From contig NZ_JAFHKM010000002.1 in the NCBI RefSeq assembly GCF_016937515.1, positions 3,715,001-3,779,000 on the forward strand: DNA of 64,000 nt, in the 5' to 3' direction. This stretch comes from Cohnella algarum. Lineage in GTDB: Bacteria; Bacillota; Bacilli; Paenibacillales; Paenibacillaceae. Positions 52,949-62,296 of this stretch are shown here, piece by piece. The position numbers and the translations under genes were made by a program. Every line of letters starts with the position of its first letter. Within the stretch, counting starts at the first letter, position 1. The notes under the pieces were generated by a model that ran no database searches, was not told the DNA's origin, and saw nothing but the letters and a program-made list of their open reading frames with translations.

Positions 52949-53121
52949 GGGGAAGCCTCCTGAAAACATCATTAGCTTCAGTATACCCAACTTCGCATTT
53001 TGTTGTAAAGCGTTTGCGCGGACAAGTTGCGGAATTTTGCGCATGTCCGGGGTGTGATACAATAATAATCAAATCGGCATCATCGTCTGTTATTTTAGAT
53101 GCAAGGAGGCGCTCCCAAGCG

Positions 53122-55152
53122 ATGGATACGCCGCAGCAAATCCCGACGGTTCTGTTTTCGGACCCCGCAGAGGCGAAGGAAAACATCCGCCGCAAGCTGG
53201 CGCTGCTGCCCGATCAGCCGGGCTGTTATTTGATGAAAAACGGCGAGGGCACCATCATATACGTCGGCAAGGCCAAAGTGCTGAAAAATCGCGTCCGCTC
53301 GTATTTCAGCGGCAGCCATAACGCGAAAACCCAGCGGCTCGTCGCGGAAATCCGCGATTTCGAATATATCGTCACCGCGAGCAATACGGAGGCCCTCATT
53401 CTCGAGTGCAACCTGATCAAGGAGCATCATCCGCGCTACAACGTGCTGCTCAAGGACGACAAGACGTTCCCGTATTTGAAAATCACGAACGAGACGCATC
53501 CGAAGCTTGAGGTCACGCGGAAAATCGTCAAAGACAAAGGCAAATATTTCGGACCGTATCCGAACGCGTACGCGGCCCAAGAAACGAAAAAGCTGCTCGA
53601 CAAGCTGTATCCGCTGCGGAAATGCCGCACCCTGCCGGACAAGGTTTGCCTTTACTACCACCTGGGCCAATGCCTGGCGCCGTGCGAATTTCCGGTCGAG
53701 CCGTCCGAATACGAACGGATGACGGGCGAAATCACGAAATTTTTGAACGGCGGACACCGGGAAATCAAAAAACAGCTCCAGCAAAAAATGGAGCAAGCCG
53801 CCGAGGAGCTGGCGTTCGAGCGCGCGAAGGAGTACCGCGACCAGATCGCGGCGATCGAGGCGACGATGGAGAAGCAGACGATTACGATGGCGGACGCCAA
53901 AGACCGCGACGTATTCGGCTACGCCGTCGACAAGGGCTGGATGTGCGTGCAAATTCTGTACATGCGCCAAGGGAAAATGATTCAGCGCCACGTCTCCGTT
54001 TTTCCGTATTACGGCGAGCCGTACGACGACTTTCTGACGTATTTGACGCAGTATTACAGCGACAATCCGGCGCTGCCGCGCGAGGTGCTGCTGCCCGCGC
54101 CGCCGGAGGAGGAGGCCGCGCGGAACGCGGAGCAAGCGGACGCGGCATCCGAAGCGGAAGACGCCGCCGCGGCGGCAACGGGCGAATCCGCGGAAGCGTT
54201 CGCGGACGGAGCCGTGCCCGGGGAAGGCGAAGGCGCGGTGCCGGAGGACGACGAGGACGAAGAGGATGAAGCGCACGGGGAAGGCGGCGACATCGTCGCC
54301 TCGCTGCGCAATTGGCTGCGCATCAAGGTGAGGGTGCCGAAACGGGGCTCGAAGCGCAAGCTCGTATCGATGGCCTGCGGCAACGCGCGGATGGCGCTGG
54401 AGGAGAAGTTCAGGCTCATCGAGCGGGACGAGGAACGCAGCGTCAAGGCGGCGCAAGGGCTCGCCGAGCGCATCGGCATTCCGTCCGCGAGCCGCATCGA
54501 AGCGTTCGACAACTCCAACATCCAGGGGACGTCGCCGGTTTCCGCGATGGTCGTCTTTACCAACGGCAAGCCGGACAAGAAAGAATACCGCAAATACAAC
54601 GTGCGGACGGTCACCGGACCGGACGACTACGAGACGATGCGGGAAGTGATCCGCCGCCGCTACGAGCGCGTGCTGAAGGAAAACTTGCCGCTCCCGGACC
54701 TGATCGTCGTCGACGGCGGCAAAGGGCAAATCGCGTCCGCGCTGGACGTGCTCGTCAACGAGCTGGGGCTGGATGTGCCGGTATGCGGCCTCGCCAAGGA
54801 CGAGAAGCACCGGACCGCCGAGCTGCTCGTCGGCGATCCCCCGGAAGCCGTGCCGCTGCCGCGCGACAGCCAGGAGTTTTATTTGCTTCAGCGGATTCAG
54901 GACGAGGTGCACCGGTTCGCGATTACGTTCCACCGCGAAAAACGGGCGAAATCGATGGTCGCCTCGGCGCTCGACGCGATTCCCGGCATCGGCGAAAAGC
55001 GGCGCAAGCAGCTGCTCAAGCATTTCGGCTCGCTTAAGGCGATCCGCGAAGCGTCGGTCGAGGATTTCCGCGCCGTCTCGATCGGGGAGGCGCTTGCGAA
55101 GCGGATTTTGGAGGCTTTGAACGAGGAGAGGCAAGAAGAGGGAAAGGCCTGA
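53122..55152 (+). CDS. uvrC: excinuclease ABC subunit C with acidic insertion
   Basis: Dual-incision nuclease of nucleotide excision repair. The 676 aa product has the GIY-YIG domain ([20 protein letters not shown], residues about 33-52), the Cys-rich zinc-like region ([22 protein letters not shown]), the UVR motif ([16 protein letters not shown]), the RNase H-like domain ([24 protein letters not shown]) and two helix-hairpin-helices at the end ([18 protein letters not shown]). It is about 60-80 residues longer than usual because of an Ala/Glu/Asp-rich segment at about 328-393. ATG 53122 follows AAGGAGG at 12 bases. Confidence 0.96.
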   Translation: MDTPQQIPTVLFSDPAEAKENIRRKLALLPDQPGCYLMKNGEGTIIYVGKAKVLKNRVRSYFSGSHNAKTQRLVAEIRDFEYIVTASNTEALILECNLIKEHHPRYNVLLKDDKTFPYLKITNETHPKLEVTRKIVKDKGKYFGPYPNAYAAQETKKLLDKLYPLRKCRTLPDKVCLYYHLGQCLAPCEFPVEPSEYERMTGEITKFLNGGHREIKKQLQQKMEQAAEELAFERAKEYRDQIAAIEATMEKQTITMADAKDRDVFGYAVDKGWMCVQILYMRQGKMIQRHVSVFPYYGEPYDDFLTYLTQYYSDNPALPREVLLPAPPEEEAARNAEQADAASEAEDAAAAATGESAEAFADGAVPGEGEGAVPEDDEDEEDEAHGEGGDIVASLRNWLRIKVRVPKRGSKRKLVSMACGNARMALEEKFRLIERDEERSVKAAQGLAERIGIPSASRIEAFDNSNIQGTSPVSAMVVFTNGKPDKKEYRKYNVRTVTGPDDYETMREVIRRRYERVLKENLPLPDLIVVDGGKGQIASALDVLVNELGLDVPVCGLAKDEKHRTAELLVGDPPEAVPLPRDSQEFYLLQRIQDEVHRFAITFHREKRAKSMVASALDAIPGIGEKRRKQLLKHFGSLKAIREASVEDFRAVSIGEALAKRILEALNEERQEEGKA

Positions 55153-55170
55153 TCATTCGATAAGGATCGG

Positions 55171-55216
55171 AAGCCCGGCGGCAAGCTGCAACGGCCTGCG
55201 CCGGGCTTTTGGTTTT
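55171..55216. terminator. terminator between uvrC and the CPBP gene
   Basis: AAGCCCGGCG / CGCCGGGCTT 10-bp arms with a 19-base loop, T4 and a second T4. Confidence 0.8.
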
Positions 55217-56940
55217 CTAACGGCTCGGCGATGGCGGCCGGCTCCCGAATCGCCGGTGAAGCAGCCAGATCGCCCAGGCGACGAGCAGAGGCATCGCGAA
55301 GCTGAACAGTCCGCCCGCCAGATCGACGCGCAGGCCGTCGAACAGCATCTGCACGCCCATCAAAATCGAATTCACGGAAACGTGGGCGAAAATGACGGCG
55401 ATCAGGCCGAACCGGAGCATGAACCAGCCGAACAGGCAGCCGATCAGGACAAGCTCGATCAATCGGGTGTGAACGGGATAGATCGCATAGCCGACATGCC
55501 CGAACGCCCATAGCAGCGAAGCCGGCAGCATCGCCGCGAACGTCAGCGCTTTCGCCGCCCGCGGAGACGGCTCCCGGCGCAGCAGCCGGCGAGCCCCGCC
55601 CGTCAGCCAGCGGCGGAACAGTCCGATGCCGAACAGCCGCGTCTGCAGCTCTTCCGAGATGCCCGCGCACCAGGCGAGCAGCGGCATCAGCCAAGGATAC
55701 GTCATGTTGTAAGTCGATTGCGTGACGTCGGAGGAAGAGAACGACCCGAGCAAAAAGGTTAAAGCAAGCAGCGCGACGGATTGGACGCCGAGCACGATGA
55801 ACGCCAGCAAGTAGCCCCGACCCATGCCGGCGAGCACCCGCCGGCCGTAGTCGGGCTGACGCCAGCTCGGCCACAAATCGCGGCCCGCCGATTTCCACAG
55901 GCCGTCGCCGGCGACCGCGGAGAAGTAAGTCAGGAGCGCCATCGCCGCGAGCATCATCAGATTGAAAACGATCGATCCGAACGCCGCCGCTTCCGGCTGC
56001 CCCATGCCGGATTCGATGGCCTGAGCCCGGAAGGCGGGCGCCATATTGAACGTAAAGGCCGCATACAAAACAAAAAACAAAGGGGCCAAAAAGGCCCCGC
56101 GCCGGTACGAGGTCCAACTGCTGTACGCCCCGAGTAGACGACCGCAAGAACGAGCAGGACGAGCTGCGGAAGCATGGAGCCGTAAATGGACAGGAGAGCG
56201 GCCTTTTCCTCCTGCGACTCCAAATACTGCATAAAGGATGCGGGCGGCAAAAGCCGGTACCGAAGCTCGCTCCCGGCGCGGTCGGGCAGGATGCCGTCTT
56301 CCGCTGCCGAGCTTTCCGCGCCGGTTCCGGAGGAAGCTTGCGAACGCTGCGCCGGCTTGACGAACACTTGCAGCTTCGCCTCTCCGAGCCCGGCTTTCCG
56401 GGACTGGAAGCCGACCGCGCCGTCCGCGGCGACTTCGCCCGTCGGTTCCCAGTCTTCCGCGGCGAAGCCCCATTCGGCCAACGTTTCGCGAGCCTGCCGG
56501 ACAAGGAGGGCGGGATCTTCGTCCGCGCCGCCCGTCGATCGTCCTTCCGTCGCGTGGCGCCACGCGACGAGTTCCCCGGTTTTCATGTGAAGCGACAGTT
56601 CCAGCTTGCTTTCGGCTCCCAGCGGAATGTCCACGCGATAAACATCGGTGGGAAAGCGCTCGTCCCACGCGTCGTTATAAGCTTCGAGCAGCTTTTCTTT
56701 GGACAAGTAGCTCACGCCCTCGCTGTCGGACAGATGCGCTGCGCGCGCTTCCCCCAGGTCCGAAGCGGGAATGCCGAACCGAGCGGTTGCCGCTTCAAGC
56801 GCCGCCGACTTCGCTTCCTCGCGGGTCAGCATGCCGAAATCCCCGGAGTCCTGCAAGGAACCGAAATAAGGCGCCACTTGGATAAAAAAATACAAGACGA
56901 GACCGATGGCAGACCAAACGAGCCAACGCTTCGAAATCAA
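55217..56940 (-). pseudogene. CPBP-family intramembrane protease, frameshifted
   Basis: The first frame gives a membrane helix (WSAIGLVLYFFIQVAPYFG), a large extracytoplasmic domain of about 240 residues and a second helix ending LAVVYSG; the other frame resumes at GAYSSWTSYRRGAFLAPLFF and carries the CPBP motifs EELQTRLFG (EExxxR), LWAFGHVGY (FxxxH) and FAHVSVNS (HxxxN). One additional base in the C4 run at 56128-56131 (G run on the coding strand) joins them into one protein of about 574 aa. Start ATG 56940. Genuine break or sequencing error cannot be told apart here. Confidence 0.85.
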
Positions 56941-57142
56941 ATTCGATCACTCCGCTCTTTCGAATCGTTCAGGTAAACGCATACACCGGACGCATAATTC
57001 TTTTTTTCTCGTTTTCCGCCCGATTGCTAGCTAAATTAACGAAAATAGAAGATAACCGCGAAGATTGATGCATCGCTCCCCGTTTCCGCCGCTTGCCGAA
57101 GCAATTAACGCTCCAAACTGCATTATTAGCCGGATTTGGCAG

Positions 57143-57171
57143 TTGTCCGCGTTAAGCGGAGAGACTATAAT
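57143..57171 (+). promoter_or_regulatory. sigma-A promoter of the ktr operon
   Basis: TTGTCC (57143-57148), exactly 17-base spacer, TATAAT (57166-57171), about 65 bases upstream of the riboswitch. Confidence 0.75.
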
Positions 57172-57234
57172 GCGATGGTATGTAATTTTGCATTCGATTA
57201 TTATCGTTATTCCCTATCATACTAAACAGCCGAA

Positions 57235-57385
57235 TTTCCGCAAGAAAACGGGGGAACCAAATGCCGCCGCCGCATTGGCGCCGCGGTCGGGGTGAATTCC
57301 TTGCGCGCGCAGGCGGCGCGCGGGATAGGGCTGCCTGTTCAGGCCCGAACCCGTCAGCTAACCTCGTAGGCTGCAGCCGAACAGG
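57235..57385 (+). ncRNA. c-di-AMP riboswitch (ydaO-yuaA type)
   Basis: Conserved blocks occur in order: CGGGGGAACC (57249), GGGGTGAATTCC (57289), GGGATAGGG (57322), and CCGAACCCGTCAGCTAAC with CTCGTAGGC following (57345-57371). This is the ydaO aptamer. A terminator follows, so c-di-AMP binding is expected to turn off the K+ uptake operon, as for ktrAB in B. subtilis. Confidence 0.92.
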
Positions 57386-57398
57386 ACTCAGTGTGCGA

Positions 57399-57426
57399 AG
57401 ACACCGGAGTGCCGGTGTCTTTTTTT
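57399..57426 (+). terminator. riboswitch expression-platform terminator
   Basis: AGACACCGG-AGTG-CCGGTGTCT, a perfect 9-bp stem with 4-base loop, then T6. It lies 89 bases before the first ktrB start. Confidence 0.93.
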
Positions 57427-57514
57427 GCGATTTCGGAAAGATTAAGGGTGAACTTTTCGCCCTCACGGGTTTGGACGGAACGGATGACGCTTGACTTCGA
57501 ACGAGGTGACCGAC

Positions 57515-58858
57515 TTGTACAAAAAAGCCGTTCGCTGGCTTTATGCTTCGCCTTATCGCACCCTGGTATTCGGCTTCGCGTTCCTTATCGCGGTCGGGGC
57601 CGTGCTGCTCAAGCTGCCGGTTTCCGTCGTGAGCGGCCAAACGCTGAGCTGGATCGACGCCTGGTTCACTTCGGTTTCCGCCCTGTGCGTGACCGGTCTC
57701 GTCGTGGTGGATACCGGAACTCATTTTTCCGCGTTTGGCCACTGGGTTCTTCTGATCCTGATCCAGGTCGGAGGACTCGGCTTCATGACGATGGGAACGC
57801 TGTTCGCTCTCATGCTTCGGCGCAAGGTTTCGCTGCGGGACCGGCTTGCGCTGCAGGAATCCCTGAATCAGAACACTTTGGAGGGGCTGGTCCGGCTCGT
57901 GCGCAAAGTCGTGCTGTATGCGCTGACGATCGAAGCGGTCGGCTCGCTGCTTTACGCGATCCGGTTCATGGAGGAAATGAGCCTCGGACGCGCGCTGTAC
58001 TACGGCATTTTTCACGGGGTATCGGTATTCAACAACGCCGGGTTCGATCTGTTCGGCGATTTTCGCAGCATGTCCGATTACGTTTCCGATCCTTACATGA
58101 ACGTCATTTCCATCATTTTGATCCTTTGCGGAAGCCTGGGCTTCGTCGTCCTGGCGGATTTGGTCGAGTGGCCGCAGCGCAAACGGCTGTCGCTTCATTC
58201 CAAGGTCGTGCTGAGCGTCACCGTTCTGCTGTTCGTCGGGGGCGCGATCGTCATTTTCATTTTCGAATATACGAACGAGAAAACGTTCGGGCCGTTAAAC
58301 TTCGGCAACCAGCTCCTTGCCGCGCTGCTGCATTCGGCAACGCCGCGGTCGGCCGGCGTCACCACGCTCAACATGTACGACATGCGCCAGGCGACGCAGT
58401 TTTTTATCGTCTGGCTGATGTTTATCGGCGCGTCGCCCGGCTCGACGGGCGGCGGAATCAAGACGACGTCGTTCGCGGTGCTGGTCGCCGCCGTTTACGC
58501 GGTCATCCGGGGGAAAACGGACGTCGTTCTGTTTCGCCACCGTCTCGGCCAAACCCAGGTGTACAAGGCGATCATGATCACCTTTTTCTCTCTTGCGATT
58601 CTCGTGGCGGCGACGATGATCCTGTCCGTAACGGAAAACGCGTCGTTCATGGGCGTCCTGTTCGAAGCCACCTCCGCGTTCGCTACCGTGGGGCTTTCGA
58701 TGGGGTTGACGACGGAGCTGTCGACGGCGGGGAAAATCATCATTATGCTGCTGATGTTCGTCGGCCGGGTCGGTCCGTATACGCTCTCCTTCGCGCTCGC
58801 CGCCCGGGAAAATCGCTCGCTGTACCGGCATGCGGAAGGGAAGATCATCATTGGATAA
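57515..58858 (+). CDS. ktrB: K+ transporter subunit KtrB (first copy)
   Basis: Membrane subunit of a Na-dependent K+ uptake channel-like transporter. The 447 aa product has four filter loops: ALCVTGLVVVDTG, VFNNAGFDLF, ATPRSAGVTT with GASPGSTGGGIKTT and ATVGLSMGLTTE. TTG 57515 is chosen: ACGAGGTGA lies about 6 bases upstream and the resulting start (MYKKAVRWLYASPYRTLVFG) suits the family. It is the first of two tandem ktrB paralogues under the c-di-AMP riboswitch. Confidence 0.93.
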   Translation: MYKKAVRWLYASPYRTLVFGFAFLIAVGAVLLKLPVSVVSGQTLSWIDAWFTSVSALCVTGLVVVDTGTHFSAFGHWVLLILIQVGGLGFMTMGTLFALMLRRKVSLRDRLALQESLNQNTLEGLVRLVRKVVLYALTIEAVGSLLYAIRFMEEMSLGRALYYGIFHGVSVFNNAGFDLFGDFRSMSDYVSDPYMNVISIILILCGSLGFVVLADLVEWPQRKRLSLHSKVVLSVTVLLFVGGAIVIFIFEYTNEKTFGPLNFGNQLLAALLHSATPRSAGVTTLNMYDMRQATQFFIVWLMFIGASPGSTGGGIKTTSFAVLVAAVYAVIRGKTDVVLFRHRLGQTQVYKAIMITFFSLAILVAATMILSVTENASFMGVLFEATSAFATVGLSMGLTTELSTAGKIIIMLLMFVGRVGPYTLSFALAARENRSLYRHAEGKIIIG

Positions 58859-58876
58859 AATGCGAGGTGAAGAGCC

Positions 58877-60217
58877 ATGAAAGCGGCCTTCAAGTGGTTG
58901 ACGGCATCGCCGCCGCGGCTGCTGGTGCTCGGATTCGCGTGCATCATCTTCATCGGCTCGCAGCTGCTGCGGCTGCCCGCCGCGTCCGCGACGGGGGAGG
59001 CGACGCCCTGGCTCGACGCGCTGTTCACGGCGACTTCGGCTACCTGCGTGACGGGGCTCGTCGTCGTCGATACGGGCACGCACTATTCCGTATTCGGCCA
59101 GCTGGTTATTCTGGTTCTCATTCAGGTCGGCGGGCTCGGCTTCATGACGATGGCTACGCTGTTCGCCATTTTTCTGAAGCGGCGCATCTCGCTCAAGGAG
59201 CGGCTCATCCTGCAGGAAGCGCTCAACCAGACGAGCATCGAAGGCATCGTGCGGCTCGTTCGCCGCGTCGTCGTCTACGCGTTGTCGATCGAGGCCGCCG
59301 GAGCGGTGCTGTTCACCGCGAGATTCATGTTCGACGTCAGCCCGGGCCGCGCGGCGTATCTCGGCGTTTTTCATGCGATTTCCTTCTTCAACAACGCCGG
59401 CTTCGATATTATGGGCGATTACCGGAGCCTGACGATGTACGCGGGGGATCCGCTCGTCAACATCGTTTCGATGCTGCTCATCGTCTCGGGCGGGCTCGGC
59501 TTCGTCGTGCTGTCGGATTTGGCGGATTTCAAAAAAACGAGGCGTCTGACGCTGCATTCCAAAGTCGTGCTCAGCATGTCCGGGTTTCTGATTTTGTTCG
59601 GCGCGTTCGTCATCTTCATTTTCGAATACTCCAATCCGGACACGATGGGCCCGCTGACGTTCGGCGAGAAAATATTGGCCGCGTTCCTGCAGTCGGTTTC
59701 GCCTCGCACGGCGGGCGTCAACTCGCTCGATATCGCTTCGCTCCGCCAGGCGACCCAATTTTTCATCATCCTGTATATGTTTATCGGGGCGTCGCCGGGC
59801 TCGACGGGCGGGGGGATCAAGACGACGACGTTCGCCGCGCTGCTCGGCGCCGTGTGGGCGATGATCCGGGGCAAGCAGGACGTGGCGATGTTCCGGTACC
59901 GCCTCGCCCAGGAGCGGGTATATAAAGCGCTCACCATTACGCTTATATCGCTCGCCATCGTCCTGATCGGAACGATGATTCTTTCGACGACGCAGGACCG
60001 CCATTTTTTGATGATTTTATTCGAGGCGACGTCCGCGTTCGGCACGGTCGGCCTGTCGATGGGCTTGACGCTCGAGCTGACGGACGCGGGGAAAATCATG
60101 ATTGTTTTGCTGATGTTTATCGGCAGATTGGGCCCGTTGACGATGGGCTATGCGCTCGGACCGAGAAAGGGCCGCGAGCTGTACCGCCACGCCGAAGGCA
60201 AAATTATGATCGGGTAG
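58877..60217 (+). CDS. ktrB: K+ transporter subunit KtrB (second copy)
   Basis: A 446-residue paralogue of the preceding protein with the same filter loops: ATCVTGLVVVDTGTHYS, FFNNAGFDIMGDY, GASPGSTGGGIKTTTFAALL and TVGLSMGLTLEL. The C-terminal end (RELYRHAEGKIMIG) closely matches that of the first copy (RSLYRHAEGKIIIG), marking a tandem duplication. ATG 58877 follows GAGGTGAAG. It lies 18 bases after copy 1 and 15 before ktrA. Confidence 0.93.
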   Translation: MKAAFKWLTASPPRLLVLGFACIIFIGSQLLRLPAASATGEATPWLDALFTATSATCVTGLVVVDTGTHYSVFGQLVILVLIQVGGLGFMTMATLFAIFLKRRISLKERLILQEALNQTSIEGIVRLVRRVVVYALSIEAAGAVLFTARFMFDVSPGRAAYLGVFHAISFFNNAGFDIMGDYRSLTMYAGDPLVNIVSMLLIVSGGLGFVVLSDLADFKKTRRLTLHSKVVLSMSGFLILFGAFVIFIFEYSNPDTMGPLTFGEKILAAFLQSVSPRTAGVNSLDIASLRQATQFFIILYMFIGASPGSTGGGIKTTTFAALLGAVWAMIRGKQDVAMFRYRLAQERVYKALTITLISLAIVLIGTMILSTTQDRHFLMILFEATSAFGTVGLSMGLTLELTDAGKIMIVLLMFIGRLGPLTMGYALGPRKGRELYRHAEGKIMIG

Positions 60218-60232
60218 AGGAAGAGAGCGAAC

Positions 60233-60895
60233 ATGAAGCTGAATCAATTTGTCATTATCGGACTGGGACGTTTCGGGTCGAGCTTGGGCCGCGAGCTGAT
60301 CGAGCTCGGCTTCGAGGTGCTCGGCGTGGACCGCGACGAGGAAAAGGTGCAGGAGATGAGCGGCGTCCTGACGCATGCGGTCGTTGCGGACGCAACGGAG
60401 GAGGAAGTTCTCCGTTCCATCGGCGCCCGCAATTTCGATTGCGGAGTCGTCGCGATCGGGGACGACATCCAGGCGAGCATTCTCGCGACGATTTTGCTAA
60501 AGGAGCTCGGCGTCAAAAAAGTCGTCGCCAAGGCGGTGAACGAGCTTCACGGCCGGGTGTTGGAGCGGCTTGGCGTCGACCGGATCATCTACCCCGAACG
60601 GGATATGGGCATTCGCGTGGCGCACCAGCTCGTCTCGCCGAATCTGCTCGATTACATCGAGCTTTCGAAGACGTACACGATCGCGGAATTGAACGTGCCG
60701 GACTGCCTGACGGGCAAATCGCTCTCCGAGGTCAATCCCCGCGGGCGCTTCGGCTGCAGCGTCGTGGCCATCAACAAGCCGAAAGGCATCATTATCGCCC
60801 CGACGGCCGAAGATTTGCTGGAGAAAAAAGACGTCATGGTCGTCATCGGGACGAACGAGCAAATCGAGCAATTTCAGGAATCGATCGAGAAATAG
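60233..60895 (+). CDS. ktrA: K+ transporter gating subunit KtrA
   Basis: Cytoplasmic RCK regulatory subunit that gates KtrB on ATP/ADP binding. The RCK_N Rossmann motif is G10-L-G-R-F-G15 (VIIGLGRFGSSLG), with the ribose-binding acid in VLGVDRDEEKV. The C-terminal RCK_C/TrkA_C domain spans about 135-220 and binds c-di-AMP in family members. 220 aa is standard. One KtrA serves two KtrB copies here. AGGAAGAG precedes ATG 60233. Confidence 0.95.
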   Translation: MKLNQFVIIGLGRFGSSLGRELIELGFEVLGVDRDEEKVQEMSGVLTHAVVADATEEEVLRSIGARNFDCGVVAIGDDIQASILATILLKELGVKKVVAKAVNELHGRVLERLGVDRIIYPERDMGIRVAHQLVSPNLLDYIELSKTYTIAELNVPDCLTGKSLSEVNPRGRFGCSVVAINKPKGIIIAPTAEDLLEKKDVMVVIGTNEQIEQFQESIEK

Positions 60896-60979
60896 CCGCA
60901 GATCGGGCCAGATGCTTATGCATGATAAAAAGTCGTTCCGCTAACCCTATGGGAGGCGCAGGTTTCTCAAGGGAGTGGG

Positions 60980-61873
60980 GTGGTAGCGATGCTTATATCG
61001 GGATGGGGACGGCGCGCGCTGTTGCTGGGCTGCGCCGTTCTTTTGCTGTTCGCCGAAGGAGAAGGGGCGGCTGCGGGAACGAACGCGGAAGCGGGGCGTC
61101 TCGTTGGATCGGGAACGAACGCGGAAACGGAGCGTCTCGTTCGCGCGAACGAAAGCCGGCCGAAGCTAAATTGGGCCGATATGCAGCGAAGGTACAGAGG
61201 CGCGTTTATTTTATCCGCTCCGGGCCGCCCCCGTCAGGTGGCGCTGACGTTCGACGACGTGCCGGATCCGAGGTTTACGCCGCAGGTGCTGGATATTTTA
61301 AAGGAAAAAAGGGTGCATGCGACGTTTTTCGTCGTGGGGATGAAAGCGGCCAAGCATCCGGGATTGGTCAAGCGAATTCACGCCGAAGGGCATGCGATCG
61401 GCAACCATTCGTTCAGCCATCCGGATTTCTCGCGATTGTCCACGCGGAAAATGGTTTCCGAAATCGAACGGACGGGTGCGATTATCCGCAAGCAAATCGG
61501 GTTCGTCCCGAAGCTGATCCGTCCGCCGTACGGAGAGATTACGGAGCCGCAGTTGAAGTGGGCGATCTCGCAGGGCTATACCGTCGTCAATTGGAACGTT
61601 GACTCTCTCGATTGGCGTCAGCTTCAAGCGCCCGAAATTATCCGGAATGTGACCGAGGCGGTGCGGCCGGGTTCGATTATTTTGCTGCACGCGGGCGGAG
61701 GCGTCGGACAGGATTTGTCCGGCACGGTCGAGGCGCTGCCCCCGCTGATCGATTGGCTTCGCGCCAAAGGATACGAGCCGGTCGCGCTCACGGAAATGCT
61801 GGCCGTGCCGGAAAGCGGACCGCGAATCAGAGCGGCTTCGTGGCAGCTTCCATTTGCCTACGGTGCGGGGTAA
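60980..61873 (+). CDS. exported polysaccharide deacetylase (NodB domain)
   Basis: A 297-residue carbohydrate esterase family 4 enzyme acting outside the cell, probably on peptidoglycan or chitin-like glycans. Signal peptide ALLLGCAVLLLFAEGEGAAA; a short duplicated segment (GTNAEAGRLV / GTNAETERLV); then NodB motifs TFDDVPD (motif 1, catalytic Asp), HSFSHPD (motif 2), RPPYGEI (motif 3), DSLDW (motif 4) and LLHAGGG (motif 5). Start GTG 60980 after AGGGAG; ATG 60989 is possible. A terminator follows at 62031. Confidence 0.92.
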   Translation: MVAMLISGWGRRALLLGCAVLLLFAEGEGAAAGTNAEAGRLVGSGTNAETERLVRANESRPKLNWADMQRRYRGAFILSAPGRPRQVALTFDDVPDPRFTPQVLDILKEKRVHATFFVVGMKAAKHPGLVKRIHAEGHAIGNHSFSHPDFSRLSTRKMVSEIERTGAIIRKQIGFVPKLIRPPYGEITEPQLKWAISQGYTVVNWNVDSLDWRQLQAPEIIRNVTEAVRPGSIILLHAGGGVGQDLSGTVEALPPLIDWLRAKGYEPVALTEMLAVPESGPRIRAASWQLPFAYGAG

Positions 61874-62030
61874 TTCGCGAATAACGGCCTCCCCGGACCG
61901 TTATTTGCCCCGAAGCGCGAAATCGCAATTAACGACCATTTCTTGTACAAAACGTACCCGCGGAAAGGGAAGGCGAAAGGCCATTGAGAGGTTGCGAATA
62001 GTGGCGACAGCGGAACCGAAAACAAAAAAC

Positions 62031-62072
62031 GGCGACGCAGGGATATGCTCCCTGACGTCGCCAATCTTTTTT
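62031..62072 (+). terminator. terminator downstream of the deacetylase
   Basis: GGCGACGcAGGGA-TATGC-TCCCTgaCGTCGCC stem then T6 (62067-62072). A-runs on the other side could also serve the minus strand. Confidence 0.8.
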
Positions 62073-62296
62073 ATGCAGCAGCTCCTATGTGCGAAAATTG
62101 CGGCTCGAGCTTACTCGAGAATGTACAGTTTAACGTTTTGGAAGCCGAAGATTTTCGCTTTTTCGCGCGATTCGGGGATGAAAATATCGGTGGTTTTGGC
62201 AGATTAAGCTTGAATTTCCTGACTCGGAAGAGTCTATCCAGCTCCTAGTGAGGATAACATACTTTTTAACGGGCAATATACCGGAAACATTCGCCA
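62073..62296. other. gene-free interval with a possible coding remnant
   Basis: On the minus strand a short open stretch, read from about 62205 to 62113, gives TTDIFIPESREKAKIFGFQN continuing VKLYILE to a stop at 62113. It looks protein-like but has no start codon and a stop upstream. No ribosome site or hairpin is seen elsewhere here. Confidence 0.3.

Noticed and set aside
53095..55134. 679-aa open frame antisense to uvrC
   Set aside because: Shadow of a high-GC coding region: codon pattern and every UvrC motif are on the plus strand, and the antisense reading is Arg/Val/Leu-rich with no ribosome site.
58295..60004. 569-aa open frame antisense to the ktrB pair
   Set aside because: Basic, Arg/Asp-rich, repetitive shadow of two related genes; all filter motifs are on the plus strand.
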